From Dermatemys mawii (lineage: Eukaryota; Chordata; Testudines; Dermatemydidae), in the NCBI GenBank assembly GCA_007922305.1, contig ML677366.1:10884823-10948822 (forward strand): DNA of 64,000 nt, in the 5' to 3' direction. Every line of letters starts with the position of its first letter. Position 1 is the stretch's first letter. Of this stretch, positions 46,270 to 58,600 are shown one piece after another. The translations under genes were made by a program, and so were the position numbers. Under the pieces are notes generated by a model, which had not been told where the DNA came from, did no database searches, and worked only from the letters and a program-made list of their open reading frames with translations.

Positions 46270-48928
46270 TTTATTTTATTTTTGAAAAACGTTATGGTAA
46301 CAGCAAGTGCTACCTGGCCTCAGGCCACTCCCGAAAGGTGAGGAACTGAGGGTAAGAATCCAGTGGCTTCACCTTTAGCTACCACCGCCTCTGAGCTGGA
46401 CATGAATGCCGGAGGAGATGGTCTGTCTTGAATGACCATTTATTACTCAGTTGAGTAAAGCCTCTCATGATCATAAAAGAGATTTGGTTTCTGATGTTTC
46501 TTTCTTTTTAATCTCTTCCCATCTCTCAAAAAATACAAGTAATTAGCTTAAGGTACAAGATAGGATGTACTCAGACAATCACGATGAATTTCAAAATCTG
46601 GGCTAAAAAATAAAATAAGGGATACAATTTCTTTGGGTTAGGAAGAAACTTCTCCTACAGGCAGGTTAATCCATAATAGTTATCTGCACCTTAACGTGAA
46701 TCACGTCAAACACTAATTACTAGACTAGACAGTCTTACTGGCACGGCCAGTTTTTGTTCATGAACATGACATATAGTTTTACCTTTTAAAAGTTATGGAG
46801 GCTGGCACTCAGATTTCAAAAGGAGAATGTCAAGTAGTTTAACCCCACAATGAGGGCATGTAGATAATAAAAAACTAATATGAACAGGAATTCTTTCACA
46901 ATTAAAGACAAATCTCTGTAATGCCATTTGTTGCTGTTGTAGTTTAAATTAAACCTTCTGCACTCTTGGTAACCCAAACCTAACTGCTTTCTATTGACAA
47001 ATGAGAGTTAGGAAAGGAAACTGGAATAGAAACAGGAAGTGAAATTGACTAACCAGATCAATCTAGTTTCACTGACAAACAAACAAAAAATGTGGAAAAC
47101 AAATTTGTTTTTCTTTTAAGAACGACTTCACTCTTTTTACTGTATGTAGTAATAGTAATGCAGAGAAGGGACTGATTTATATAACTATGGGTGAAATTCA
47201 CCTGTGTGCAGAGGGCCAGCTTGAGATCTATATATAGTAGCACTTAAGTCCTACCTGAGTCTTCAAAATAAAGATTAGCTGGGTCTTAAGTAGTGCACAG
47301 GCCTCATGGTGGTTCTCTGCTCAGACGTGAATGTCACCTGCATAGGCGCCGACTCCGTGGGTGCTCCAGGGCTGGAACACCCACAGGGAAAAATTAGTGG
47401 GTGCTTTAAACCCACTGGCAGCCAAGCTTTCCTCTCCCCCATCCCCACCTCTTCCTCTCCCCTGAGCATGCAGCATCCGCGCTCCTCCACCTACCTCCCA
47501 GCATTTCCCACTTGGTCGCTGCCAAACATCTCCGGGATGCGGGGGCGGGGGCAGGAGTGGAAACGTGGCACATTCAGGGTAAGCGGTGGGGCTGAGACAG
47601 GGATTTGGGGAAGGAGTTGAAATGTTGGTAGGGTGGGGGCGGGGACTTTGGGGAAGGGGTTGGAACAGGGCGGGGCCGGGGCAGAGCAGGCGTCAAGCAC
47701 CCATGGGAGACGGGAAGTCAGTGCTTATGGTCACCTGCATGATTTAATCTTGACAGGGTCCTTTCAAACCCTCCCTTTTGAGTTTTCTGCTTAGCTGAGA
47801 CTTAGGCCTGTTACTAATTTTGGAGTAGGGAGGAAAAAGGGCTGTTGAAGAGATAGTGATTGGGAGCCAAGAGTTACAACGGGCTTATGGTTTGCATGAG
47901 CTCTGGCAGATGTTGAATGCCTTGATTCCGGCACAGTGGAAGACTTAGCACTGACTGCGCTGGTTTGCAGCAGTCCGCCTGCTGCGTTCCAGGGGTTTTG
48001 CTTTTTCTATTAGTTCTCTAGGAGAGAAATAAATAAAACATCAACACAGCATCCTTCTGAGACCGGCGGCCCAGTCTGATCTTCACTAGCCCCTGTGTTG
48101 TCTCCCGCTCCCCAGGTCTCCTTTGACAGCAAACCGCATTCAAATCAGCCCCCTCCAGTGTCTCCTGGAGTCCCAGTCACAAGGGTGAGTCTCACGCTGC
48201 AGCTCCAGGGCTCTGTCCAGAGTCCAGTGGCCTTTGCAAACAAGCTGCTCTGACTGTGGCACCCTTCTCACCAAACCACATGGGCTAGATCTGCACTGGT
48301 GACCGTCTGGACGATGTCGTGTGCCGGTCACCGGGAGACAGGTAGCTCCGCTGCAGAGAAGGGACCTTGGTGCTTGGTGGGTCCTGCTGCATTTCTCAGT
48401 TCCCCTCCAGTCACTCAGGCAACCCCTCAGCTGTTTAGCCACAAACAAAGGCTCCCTCCCCGCTCCCCACACAACCCTATTATTAGCACTATGTCAAGAA
48501 CATGATATACTGGGAAATGCCAGCACCTGGGTTCTTGGCCAAACAGACCCTATCTACCCACCTTAGAGCAGTCACACACATGGCCTAACATTTATCCATC
48601 ACCCTCAAGTACTCTGAAAAACCAAGGTCCAGCAGTTTTGATGCTGTAGAACTAACTTCTTTCTGAGCCTAACCAGCCCAAGGCAAAGCCTTGACCACCG
48701 GTCGTGGCTTCAGACTCTCCTGCAACTCACCTGTCCTTCCCTTGGTGAACACCAAACAGTTATAATACTCAGGTCAATATATATAGGCACCACGTATATA
48801 TATTTTGTCACTGTTCTGCACGTTAACAAAGAAAATTGACCCCACTAGCCACTGCTCAGCCTTTTCTCCCACTCCCCTGTCCTCCTGTGGTGTGTAGCCT
48901 GCAGGAACGCGAGCCATGGAAGCCTGTT
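46270..48928 (-). other. ST8SIA2: Candidate 3' UTR of ST8SIA2
   Basis: Sequence directly 3' of the ST8SIA2 stop codon on the minus strand. AATAAA signals on the minus strand occur at 46444-46439 and in a cluster at 46280-46270. ST8SIA2 transcripts in mammals have a long 3' UTR, so an end in this area is plausible. A hAT element (47341-47729) lies inside. The true end cannot be fixed from sequence alone. Confidence 0.35.
47341..47729. mobile_element. hAT-type element with 8-bp duplication
   Basis: The ends CATAGGCGCCGACTC and GAAGTCAGTGCTTATG are imperfect inverted repeats. A perfect GTCACCTG duplication lies at 47333-47340 and 47730-47737. 389 bp, G-rich, no coding capacity. Its terminal sequence differs from the CAGTGGTTCTCAAAC group, so it is a separate family. 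Confidence 0.88.
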
Positions 48929-49214
48929 TTACGTGGCCCCATCGCACTCTCCAACAGTCAGTTTCAAGGCTCCTTGCTGGTGCAGCGTCTTTAGGGCTTT
49001 GAACTCCAAGGGCATGGTGTGAGGGCTGGCCTGGGAGGTGTAGCCATACTTCAGGCTGTCGTAGTAGTGGTATTTGACGGGGTGCTGGTTCTGATCCCGG
49101 GGAAAAGGCCAGAAGCCATAGAGATAGATCCTGTTGCAGAAGCGGGTGGCCAGGGTGTACATGAGCAGGCCAGTGGTTGGTCGTTTTATGTGCACTTTGT
49201 TTGTTAGCCAGTAC
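48929..49214 (-). CDS. ST8SIA2: ST8SIA2 terminal coding exon (C-terminal sialyltransferase part)
   Basis: This exon encodes the last 94 residues of alpha-2,8-polysialyltransferase 2 (STX), the Golgi type II membrane enzyme that builds polysialic acid on N-glycans, chiefly on NCAM. It begins [15 protein letters not shown]. Sialylmotif S follows ([12 protein letters not shown] then YLYGFWPF, with the disulfide Cys), then motif III HYYD, and motif VS with the catalytic His and Glu in SPHTMPLEF. The C-terminus ECDGAT carries the final conserved Cys. The acceptor CCCTTTCCAG ends at 49215. The first base completes a Gly codon split with the previous exon (61000-61293). The TAA stop is at 48931-48929. 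It is very close to mammalian ST8SIA2 by recall and differs clearly from ST8SIA4 (which has SNASPHRMP and ends VKQ). Confidence 0.97.
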
Positions 49215-49381
49215 CTGGAAAGGGCGAGAAAAACCAAACCCTGTTACTGATGTCATAGCAAGACACACTGTGTGCAGCCTGCATGTCGCATACTCTCCCC
49301 TTCCCTTCCTCTGCCCTCGCTCCATCAAAGACAGATTCAGGAGTGAGAGATGCCTGATTGATGTAGCAGTTCGGCTGGCCA

Positions 49382-49504
49382 TAGGGTGACCAGATACCCT
49401 GATTTTATAGGGACAGTTCCAATTTTTGGGGTCTTTTTCTTATATAGGCTCCTATTACCCCCCATCCCTGTTCTGATTTTTCATACTTGCTCTCTGGTCA
49501 CCCC
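49382..49504 (+). mobile_element. TA-flanked MITE (TGACCAGA family), copy 2
   Basis: TAGGGTGACCAGATACCCTG at the left and TCTCTGGTCACCC at the right are inverted repeats. The interior TTTTATAGGGACAGTTCC and CTTATATAGGCTCCTATTAC is shared with copies 1 and 3. It sits about 170 bp upstream (in the transcript) of the ST8SIA2 terminal exon acceptor. Confidence 0.92.
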
Positions 49505-51799
49505 AGCTGGCCAAGAAATAACTACAGCTAGATTTGCTTCATGATTGAGCAGCTGTCTCTCTGTCTAGGAATTTACAATACACTTGTCACTGTGGTATCT
49601 CTTTACATCTCTTCAATCCCTTATGAAAAAAAATCTCCTACAGTAGTGGCCCACAGCATTTCAGTCCATAATAATCTTCCTTACAGCAGAGAAGCCCAAC
49701 ACTATAGACAGGTCAAGTACTCTCCGTCAACCTCTCAAAACACACACACACATAGATTATATAGACAGCTCATGGGTATCACTGCTGCACGATGTCTTGA
49801 CTCTCTAGTAACTGTAATGGGATTTGGGAGCATTTTTGACTTTGAAAAATGGGTCGCTGGGGTGAAGAGCTGGAGAAACACTGAACTGTAGACTATTAAA
49901 GCCAGTGTTCACATCTGTGGTCCCTTGTCAGAACATACCACAGCATTTTGGAGTAACACTAGTATTACAGCAGTGGTTTGGGGCCAGCACTGTTGAATAC
50001 TGTATGATTTTTCATGATGGCTGACAGAGAAGATGGGTGGAAGTTGCATCCTGTTTGCAATGGGGTCAAGGGACAACAGAAGCCCTGTTGAGCGTGGTAA
50101 TGTTTTGGGCTGTGACTAGAAAATACTGCAGTAATATTGTAGTTTCACAGAGGATGTTACTAGCTCCTGGAGTCTGACAGCACAGAGCATCTGCCTGCCT
50201 TCCTGAGCAGTGAGCACTGTGAAATAACTGTCATCCTAGAGGTGGAGGGGAGGGTGGACAATCTCCCCCAGGTGTATCCTTTCCCTACCGAATCACATTT
50301 GATATTGTCCATGTTCTACAGCTGACATCCCTGGCTGCAGACAGAACTGCCTGTGGTACCTGTAGCTGCTGCTCGCCTGTGATCATGCTTGGCTTGCACG
50401 TCCCCAGAGTCCACAGTAAGCCTGTTCAAATACCTGCTGTGGTGTACGTTCCCTTTAGCTGCCCATGGATGACGTGTACTGGGGATTTCGAAGAGCCTAG
50501 TTTCAGGCGAGTCCCTCTGCAAGGCGGACGGGGTCGTTGACAGGAGATGCAGAGCAGGGTTTGGCAGTGTTGTGAAGCATTTCTGGGAGGCCGCTCCTCA
50601 TTCTGAACTTCGATTCTGCCCTCTTGGGTCTCGCTCCCTCAGACTTGCGTGCATGCCCACTGACATTTGTGGGACTCCTGGCAGGGGTCCACTCAGCTGG
50701 CTCCCTCTGCAGGAACTGAGCCTCAACCCTGCAAATTAGCTCTGCTGAGGAGCCACAAACATTTAGCAGCCCAGGTATAAAACCTACTTGTCCTGTCTTC
50801 TACGAGATGGGGACAAAATGATACGGCCTGAGTCAGTTGGTGAGTAGAATTTTGTAAGCATAGCTAATTTGGAGTAGACCCCGGGGGGAATGCTGGGAAC
50901 ACAGTCTCGCTTTCCTATAGATTAGCGGTGGTGACTGCTGGCTGCTAAGTGTTCACATCACCCTGCTATCTGAGTGCCTGGGGCTACTGTGCTGTGATCT
51001 TTCTGGAAGGAATGCCTTGGTAAGATGGTGCTCCTTGGAAGGGATCATCTGCTTGCCAGACAGCATTTGAGGGGGTGATGCTTCCAGGGGCCGACAGGGA
51101 AAGAAACGTGGCGATGGGCATTGTGCGGCTGCCTCTGAATAGTCCTGCTCAGAGGCATTGTCCCTGCCACTTCAGCGTGGCCCCGTGTGTTGTAGTAAGA
51201 GCAAAGCAAACTTTGGGATTTTAAAGCGGCACAGGGTTATCCTACAGGTGGCCATGAAACAGCTGTGCCTGCGTATTTTACACGGCAGCCATTAGACCGA
51301 TACAGCCAACGAGAAACCTTGGCTATTTTTATTGCCATTTAATAATAAAAATATTATTTTTATTAAAATAATAAAAGAAGCCGGGGAAAGTCATTCAGCA
51401 GGGAAGTTACTGTAATCCAGTTACACTGGAGATACCCGTAAAGCCAAACTGATCTGTTAGCGCTGGTGGAATTACACCAGGGATGAATTTATCCCATAAA
51501 GTTTAGCAGCCTCAAAATTCCCTCTACGTCCTCTGCCGGTCTAGCACGGGCATCTCAATAGTATCTTATAATGTGCTACACCTTGGGCCATCCTATGACC
51601 CCACCAAGCAGACCACTGGCTGCATCACTAACTCTCAGAGGTATTATTTTTAGGGGTTGTTTGTTTATAGATACCAGGAGACCTATGAATGGACCACAGC
51701 CTTGTTAAAGTTCCACTGCAAAGGATGGGTGGCCCGAAATTATACCCAATGTCCCAGCCATAGGGACAGAGTGTCCATCCTGCTGTCAGAGAGGTGACT

Positions 51800-52060
51800 G
51801 TAACACATGGAGATGTAGCTGAGCTTGCTTTGATCTAGGTAGCTTCAATGACAACAGCAGTGAAGCCATAGGGGTATGGGTTGTCCAAGCCAACCCAGGA
51901 CCCTGGGTATGTCCTCCAGCAGCTAGTCAGCGTTGCCATGCTTTCACGGCCATTGTTACGCGAGCTAGCTAGAGCCACGTGAGCACAGGTAAATCTACCC
52001 ATGCGGAAGTCCCACTTCTAATTGCAGTGCAGACAGACTCAATCTGTTGCCACTGCAAAA
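51800..52060. mobile_element. Probable DNA-transposon relic
   Basis: GCGAGCTAGCTAGAGCCACG, a run ending TAAATCTACCCATGC, and TCTAATTGCAGTGCAGAC resemble the decayed end of an inverted-repeat element related in style to the TCTACACT group. The matching left end is poorly preserved. Judged by eye only. Confidence 0.35.
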
Positions 52061-53269
52061 CACCCCCTCCCCCTCCAGGCAGCACATCTGAGCGCCCAGG
52101 TCAACTGACGTGGGTCTGCAGGACTCATGCTATTGGGCTAAAATCAGCAGTGCAGATGTTCTCACTCAGGCTGGAGCCTGGTCTCTGAGGCCTTCCCCCT
52201 CGCTGGGTTTCAGCGCTCGAGCGGGAACATCTACGGTCTGTTTTCAGCCCTATAGATTGAGCCCTGCAAGCGGAGCCAGTTGTCCCAGGCTCAGAGACTT
52301 GCTGCTACGAGGTTCTGTTTGCATTGTGGATGTGCCATAAGGGTTTTAGTAACTGGGGCCTTGGGGCAGGAGCGTACACCGTAGCAGCCCGGCACGAGCC
52401 CCCACCCCGCGCTTCAGCTGCACTTCCTGGAGTGGGAGATCAGACAACCCTGCAGCCCAGGGGTGAACGACTGTCTGTAGAGCCCCACCCTGTGTGGTGT
52501 CTGGTTTGCACTTGTGGGTACCCTGGAAAGGGAGGGCTTTTGATCTGGCTGGCGAGCCAAATTGCCCAACGGCGAAGAGCACAAGGAAACAGAGGTGCTG
52601 AAATGGGGGAAAACCATGGCTGCATCTGGATGCCAGACAGATTCGGCCATCCTCTCTCAGTCCCTCCTCGCCGCTATGTACAAAGTCTGAGTAATGCCTG
52701 AGGTTTCATGTCACTTAAAAAAATGTTTTCACGGTAGAAAAAAAAAATCAGTGCCAGCAAGAGGAGCAACCCTACAAAAACAAAAGTGTGTGCACGCAGC
52801 CAATAGCCATGAGTAACCCGACAATAACAATCCAGGCCTCTTTCCACTGTATTTCCTCGTATTGCAGATACGAAATTCCGACACCGAACCCTGAGCCTGA
52901 CACTAATCCCTCATAGTCTCAGCCAGAGCCAGATAGTTCCAGCCCTTTTACCACTTTACAATCAGCGGGGGGCGATCAGCAACAGTGCTTGTCCTCTGAA
53001 GTACTTCTGGGCGGCACATGGGCAAAATATTTTCCCTTCTCAATGTCCAGGGATCTGCTGGCGCCAGGAGGCAAAGATGCCTCCTGCCACAGTGCTGAAG
53101 AGATGGGATGAGGTGGGAGGGAGGGAAGTGCCAACTCTGGGCCCTTCTGGAGACAGAGAAGAAGATGGATGTGCTGAAAGGAACTAGCCCAAAGATTGGA
53201 AAGCGCTCAAGCCACAGCGCCGACTGGACTGCGGTGAATGCATCTCGTCCTCACTTTGCGGGAGCCGAG

Positions 53270-53720
53270 AGCTCCTCCGGTGCCGTCTGGAAAGGACACA
53301 GGGGCGCTGTTTAATGAGCAGCTTGTAATAGCAGCCGCATGAGTTATGCAGGAACAAATCACTCTCTTATCTCTTTCGCTGCGCTGGTCAATTCAGACAG
53401 CAGCCACATTGCCGGAGCATGTGCTGTTTCCCGTTCGGGAGAACAGCTGGGGACTGAAACAAACACTAATTAATTTTGCAAACCCAAATGAGGTTGTCTG
53501 GGCGCACATGGGATGCTGTGTCAATAGCACACCTTTAATATGCGAGGTCCGGGATTTTAATTAAGAGGCGAGGTAATCTTGAGGAAGGCAGTAATTATTT
53601 TTCAAACTGGCTACTCCACTCACCATAACTATTAAATGTAATGTTTTACGGAAGCAGACAGCAATTAAAGGAGACAGTTAAAAGCAAAGTCTGCAACTTG
53701 AGACCTCTCTTCCCTGAGCT
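53270..53720. other. Repeat-free intronic stretch, candidate conserved non-coding element
   Basis: Contains CACTAATTAATTTTGC (about 53464-53479), TTTAATTAAG (53557-53566), TTTAATGAGCAG and other homeodomain-type cores in a segment free of recognisable repeats. It is located in the last intron of a neurodevelopmental gene. Whether it is conserved must be tested by alignment. Confidence 0.3.
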
Positions 53721-54189
53721 ATTCTGGCAGTCTGGACCTTCTTCAGAAGGTAGCTGTATGGCATTTATGTAAATAAATCGTCAGATGCTGAAGCAGCCAC
53801 ATAGAGACGGGCCGCCGTGGGTGGGCCTGGGTGAGTATTAGAAACGGTAATGCCTTCAGGAAAAAGCTGCCTGAAACAATTCTTGTACAGTATCCACAAT
53901 AGTTACCGATGAAAAACCCTGTTAGATCATCATGTCTGTCCCCTGTAAGGACAAGATGCAGCCCCTTATGGCGGACCTGTTCACTCTTAAACAGGTACTT
54001 GATTGTAATCCAAATAGCTTCAAGAAATAAAGCTCGAGCAGTCTTGGGTTGGATTGCATATACCCCTTGAGTGGAACAGAAAAATCCTGTGACAGGAGAA
54101 TGCCATTGGAACGAGTCTAAGAAACTCAGGTCAGCCAAGAAATCAGGTTATAGGTGAATTAGCTGCCATTTTTCAGTGATGAAAGTCAC

Positions 54190-54218
54190 AATAAATAAAT
54201 AAATAAATAAATAAATAA
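54190..54218. repeat. (AAAT)n microsatellite
   Basis: About seven uninterrupted AAAT units. Confidence 0.95.
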
Positions 54219-55484
54219 CTGTAACTCCAAGCCTTTAAATCAGCTGTTCATAAAAGTGAGATAAAAGAAAATCAAACACACTCTTCTGGAGAAGCTGGTC
54301 CCTCCCTGGCAGAAACATGCTATAGGTCTGCCCTCTATACACCAGTCAGATCGTTGGGTCAATTCCAACTCTCAGTTATGTTGGAATAAATCTGGAGTAA
54401 ATCTATTGCAGTTACTGCAGATTGATGTTGCAATAGTTGAGAACAGAATCTGGCCCATTATCTGTTAAGTGCCTAGCACACTGTGGCTGCTATATATAAT
54501 CAGAATGCACCTAAAATATAGAGGTGATCATCCTTCCACCAGGCTGGCACCTGGCAGAGCTCTTCTGTCTGTCAATCTAGATTCTTAGTCTACCACCCTT
54601 AGCTATGTAATAACCAAGTACCATACTTGCATTAGTCACTGTAGAAATGGGACCAGATCCCCTTAATGCCCCTTTACCTTTGGCAGGAATTTGGATTCCA
54701 AAGCTGGAGCAGGATCTGAATTTTACAGTTGGCCCTAACTGTAGATAACAGGCCAGATCAACCCCCCACACACCGTGCAGTTTGGAACTCATAACGGCAT
54801 TCAAAGTATGTGGTCTAGGCCCATCTCTAATGATCAGACCTAAAATCGAGTTGAGGGGAGAGAAGCCATCACGCATCACCAGCATCTCTTGCCTTGAAAG
54901 TAAACAACCCGGTCTTGACTGCATGCAGAAGCTGTAATGTGCCGTTCAGCCACTCTCTCTTCATTCAGAATTCAGATCCTTCCTTACAGCTCATTCCTTG
55001 TGAGTCTGACTCCTCCCTTGGAATCCACCTCAGTCCTTTGCAGGGACAACTGTGTACATTTCACACCATAAGGAGGAGAGAGAGGGAAAGTGACTCTCAA
55101 GAGAGCTATATGCCAGCCTGCCTTTCTCTCGCACTCCAAGTTGGGAGGCCTGTCCCTCTGGGTGTATCCCCCTCCTATGACTTTCCTTTTCCTCTCCTTC
55201 CTCCGCCCCCATCTGTTTCTTTTGTCATGTCTGGGCTCTAGCCTCACCTTGTAAACTGGGACCTCATCTGTAAATCCCCAAGCTACAGGTGGGACAGTGC
55301 AAACCCTAGGCCCCACTTCAATCCCACTTGCACAGGGATGAATGTCACCCATTAGTATTATTAATGATTAGTTGTGCTGCTCTAGCCCTGAGCAGCCCCA
55401 GCCATGGGACAGGTCCCCTTTGTGCTAGGTCTGTACAAGTGCAGAATACAAAGACGGGCCCTGGCCCAGAGAGCCCAATGAATC

Positions 55485-55608
55485 TAGGGTGACCAAACAG
55501 GAAGTGTGAAAAATCAGGACACGGGGTGGGGAGGTAATAGGAGCCTATATAAGAAAAAGACCCCAAAATCAGGACTGTCCCTATAAAATCGGGACATCTG
55601 GTCACCTA
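55485..55608 (-). mobile_element. TA-flanked MITE (TGACCAGA family), copy 3, inverted
   Basis: TAGGGTGACCAAACAGG at the left and CATCTGGTCACCTA at the right, flanked by TA. The interior is the reverse complement of copies 1 and 2 (TATATAAGAAAAAGACCCC, CTATAAAATCGGGACATC). About 124 bp, non-coding. Confidence 0.92.
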
Positions 55609-58600
55609 CATGAATCGTACTCATTACTCTGATGCTGAACCTAAAAGGAGACCTCGTCCAGTAGGTTCGGGCTAACATTGATTTATTGATTTTTTTAACA
55701 GAGGGCGTTAATAAAAAGCCAATACAATTAGAACTGGTCCAGTGCCTGGAGGCCATGGTGATGGGTATAGTCACAATGCCAGAGTACACAATGAAATGTG
55801 TCCATGAACTTTCTATAAAAACTGTTACATTCAAACCTCCACCTACACGGCCAGTTCAATTCCACCACCCGGTTCTTTTCTCCTGCCTCCCACAAATGTA
55901 GTTTCTAACACAACCTGCTTGGCCATGAGATTACAGGCTCTTAGGAGCCACCTACGGCTGATGTGTCAGATGGCTTCCTTGCTTTCCAGCCTGCGAGAGA
56001 ACCTCTCAATTCCATACACCCTTGCCAGCTTGCTCAGGGAGCGTTTAACAGAATCACTCAGAAGTGTTTGTGCATTCCAGGAACCTCATGGCCCCTGGGC
56101 TGGCCTGGAGTGCTGGCTGCAGGTTTGATGAGGGATTGATCCCATGTTTGCAGGTGGGGCTATTTTTATTCCTAGGTAGAAATACCATTTCCGAACCGCA
56201 ACAGTCGTCCCCTGTGCCCGTCACGGCAAGATGTTCATGCTCCTTTGGCCTCCTGCCGTAGAACCCATCCAAACCATAAGGATGCACAGCTTGTCGTGTC
56301 TGACTGCCTAAAGACACCCCCTTTGTCTGCTCCACAAACCATCTGGAATTTCCGATACCCTTCTCCACAGCACAGCCCACAGGGTGCCTATTTAAAGTGT
56401 ATTCCTAGCCAGAGAAGTGACGCTTTGACTGACGTAACCACCAATATTTGACATTTACAACAGCGCCTTTCCTTCCCAAGGATTCCCAAGTGCTTTCCGA
56501 ACAACCGGGAGAGATCTTGTTCCAGCCACCACTGAAACGCCGCCATCTCTGGGTGGAAGATAGATGCTGTTTAGCCGTGCACAGGATAGGATAGGGAGTG
56601 AGGAACTATAATGTCATCTGGCGGAACTGGAGAAGGAATTTATTTACCATTGTGGGAACGTGGCAAAGACCCAACTTCCTCTCTCCAAAGCGTGCTGTGG
56701 AATCTTTAGTAGCTCCAAGGATCAGGGCTGCTTGGCTGGCAGACAGTCCACTGCCCTGTCTTGGTGTCATTCAGCTCAAGCTGGCTCAAAGCTCACAAGT
56801 CCAAGGAGGTTTTACCCGAACAGCCAGTTGTGACCATTCCTCAGGATCGGTCACTACACTGCTGCTCTCCTGTGCAGACCCGGCCCTGCGAAGGTGCCAG
56901 CACCACCAGGTTTAATAACGGATGCTGTCCCAGCCGTGCTCCTGGGCTAGCATGGCTGTGTGAGCGGCTCACCTCGGATCCAGTCTCAGCCCAGTGATTG
57001 GGGGCCCACTGGAAATTCACCCGCCAGCTGTTCTCCAGCTTCTTTCCAAGCCAGCTAGCGGCGAACCCTCTGGAGTGCCCTTACCTGGCCCTGTGTCCCT
57101 GAGGGTGACCTGGAGTCGGAACTGCAATGATGCAGCATTAGTCACTCATTAGCTCTCAGTTTGCCGGCTTGTTCTCCTGCCGCTGGGCTGATCGGTACGA
57201 GAGCCAGGGCGGGAGGGCAGGTCAGTCTATGCCCTTCCTGGCTGCAGGGCCGATCCTCTTGCTGGGGTTGAGCTGACTTTGCGGCTGTAATTGAATTAGC
57301 TCTGTCCAGTACCAGCTGCCAGCTCTCCCCGTCCCCTCTCGTTGCTGCCGTGCTCATTACAGACGTGATTCATCTCAGGAAGAGCCAGCGATTCTGCCCT
57401 TGTTCTGCTCACCTCGCTGGCTGCGTGTCCTGGCCACTGAAGCCTTTAACTAGCCCAGTGGCCTCTGCTGTAGCTCTGACCAGTCATGTCACCTGCCTGA
57501 TACTGGAAGGGGAGAACATTCTGCCTTGAGTTTAATGGCAGCCCACAGCCACACTGAATGGGAGGCCAATGTGGTACTTAGGATCTGCAGTCTCTGCCAG
57601 TCAAGATATATATTCAGCTTCCCTTTGCAAGGCTCCTGTGCACCAATGCTCTGGCCTTACTGGGCACCCATCCTAGCACTGGGCAGTGCACCAATGCCAT
57701 GGCCTTACTGGCACCTGTCCTTGTACTGGGAAGTGCACCTGCCTCCCGGTTTGACTGGGGCTATCTGGCTGGGAACCCGCACTCACAGGAAGGCTGAGAG
57801 AAGGACGTTTCTTCCTAGCGTCCCACGGTGGTTCCCCATTTCCAGAAGATCCCATCAGATTCTTTACATTGTCACTTTCCATGTTCCAAATAGCCCCTGA
57901 GATTGGCTGTCAGTGAACTCGATCCCAGAGCAAGGGAGCATGCCCAGAAAGAGGCCCTGGGAATGCGTCCCCAACTGCACTGAGAGATGCCACCGAGGGA
58001 CCACCCGAAGCACTTCTGAGCCTGGCACTTCCAAGGCCCCAGCTTTGGGGGCGTTCACGTCTTGTGGCTCCTCTGTTCCCTCGTTCACTCAGGATCACCA
58101 GCCCCTCTTCTCGAGCTGCTGCACCATGCAGGCTGAATGCAGCTCCTCTTTCCAGCCTTGCCTCTGATTTCTTCTGGGAGATACCCGGGAAAGCGCAATA
58201 TCCATCAGCTCCCCATCAAGCCCTGACAGGCCCCCATTTGGCTTGCTCTGTGTGCTGGAGGCCTTCAGCGCAGGAAGGAGCTGTTCTGCGGGGCCCAGCC
58301 AACCAGCGAAGAAGCTGCAGCGTCAGTAGGCAAGATCCATTGCCAGACTGGCCCATGGAGCCCCTCCTTCACCCTGCTCTCCTCCCAGCGGGAGACACGG
58401 CGAGGCCCTTGCCAATATCTTACGCAGCATCTCCTGTGGGGAGTCTCTGGCACAGGGAAACGCTGCAATCATAGGCTTAGCAGCCTGTTGATTTAAAGGG
58501 CTTATTACGGAAGCTTAATTTTATTTTGACAGATGAAAGTAAGTCAATTACAGCTGGAAAAAGCTCAAGGTTTGGGTTACATTTTATGCTTCCTGTGTGC

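Noticed and set aside
48774..49382. 202-codon open frame over the ST8SIA2 terminal exon
   Set aside because: It is the wrong reading frame of the real exon. The correct frame gives sialylmotif S and VS.
53743..54138. 131-codon minus-strand frame in the ST8SIA2 intron
   Set aside because: No domain, low similarity to anything known, and an intronic position without splice context.
54190..54218. Regularly spaced repeat, considered as CRISPR-like
   Set aside because: A tetranucleotide microsatellite without spacers, in a vertebrate genome.
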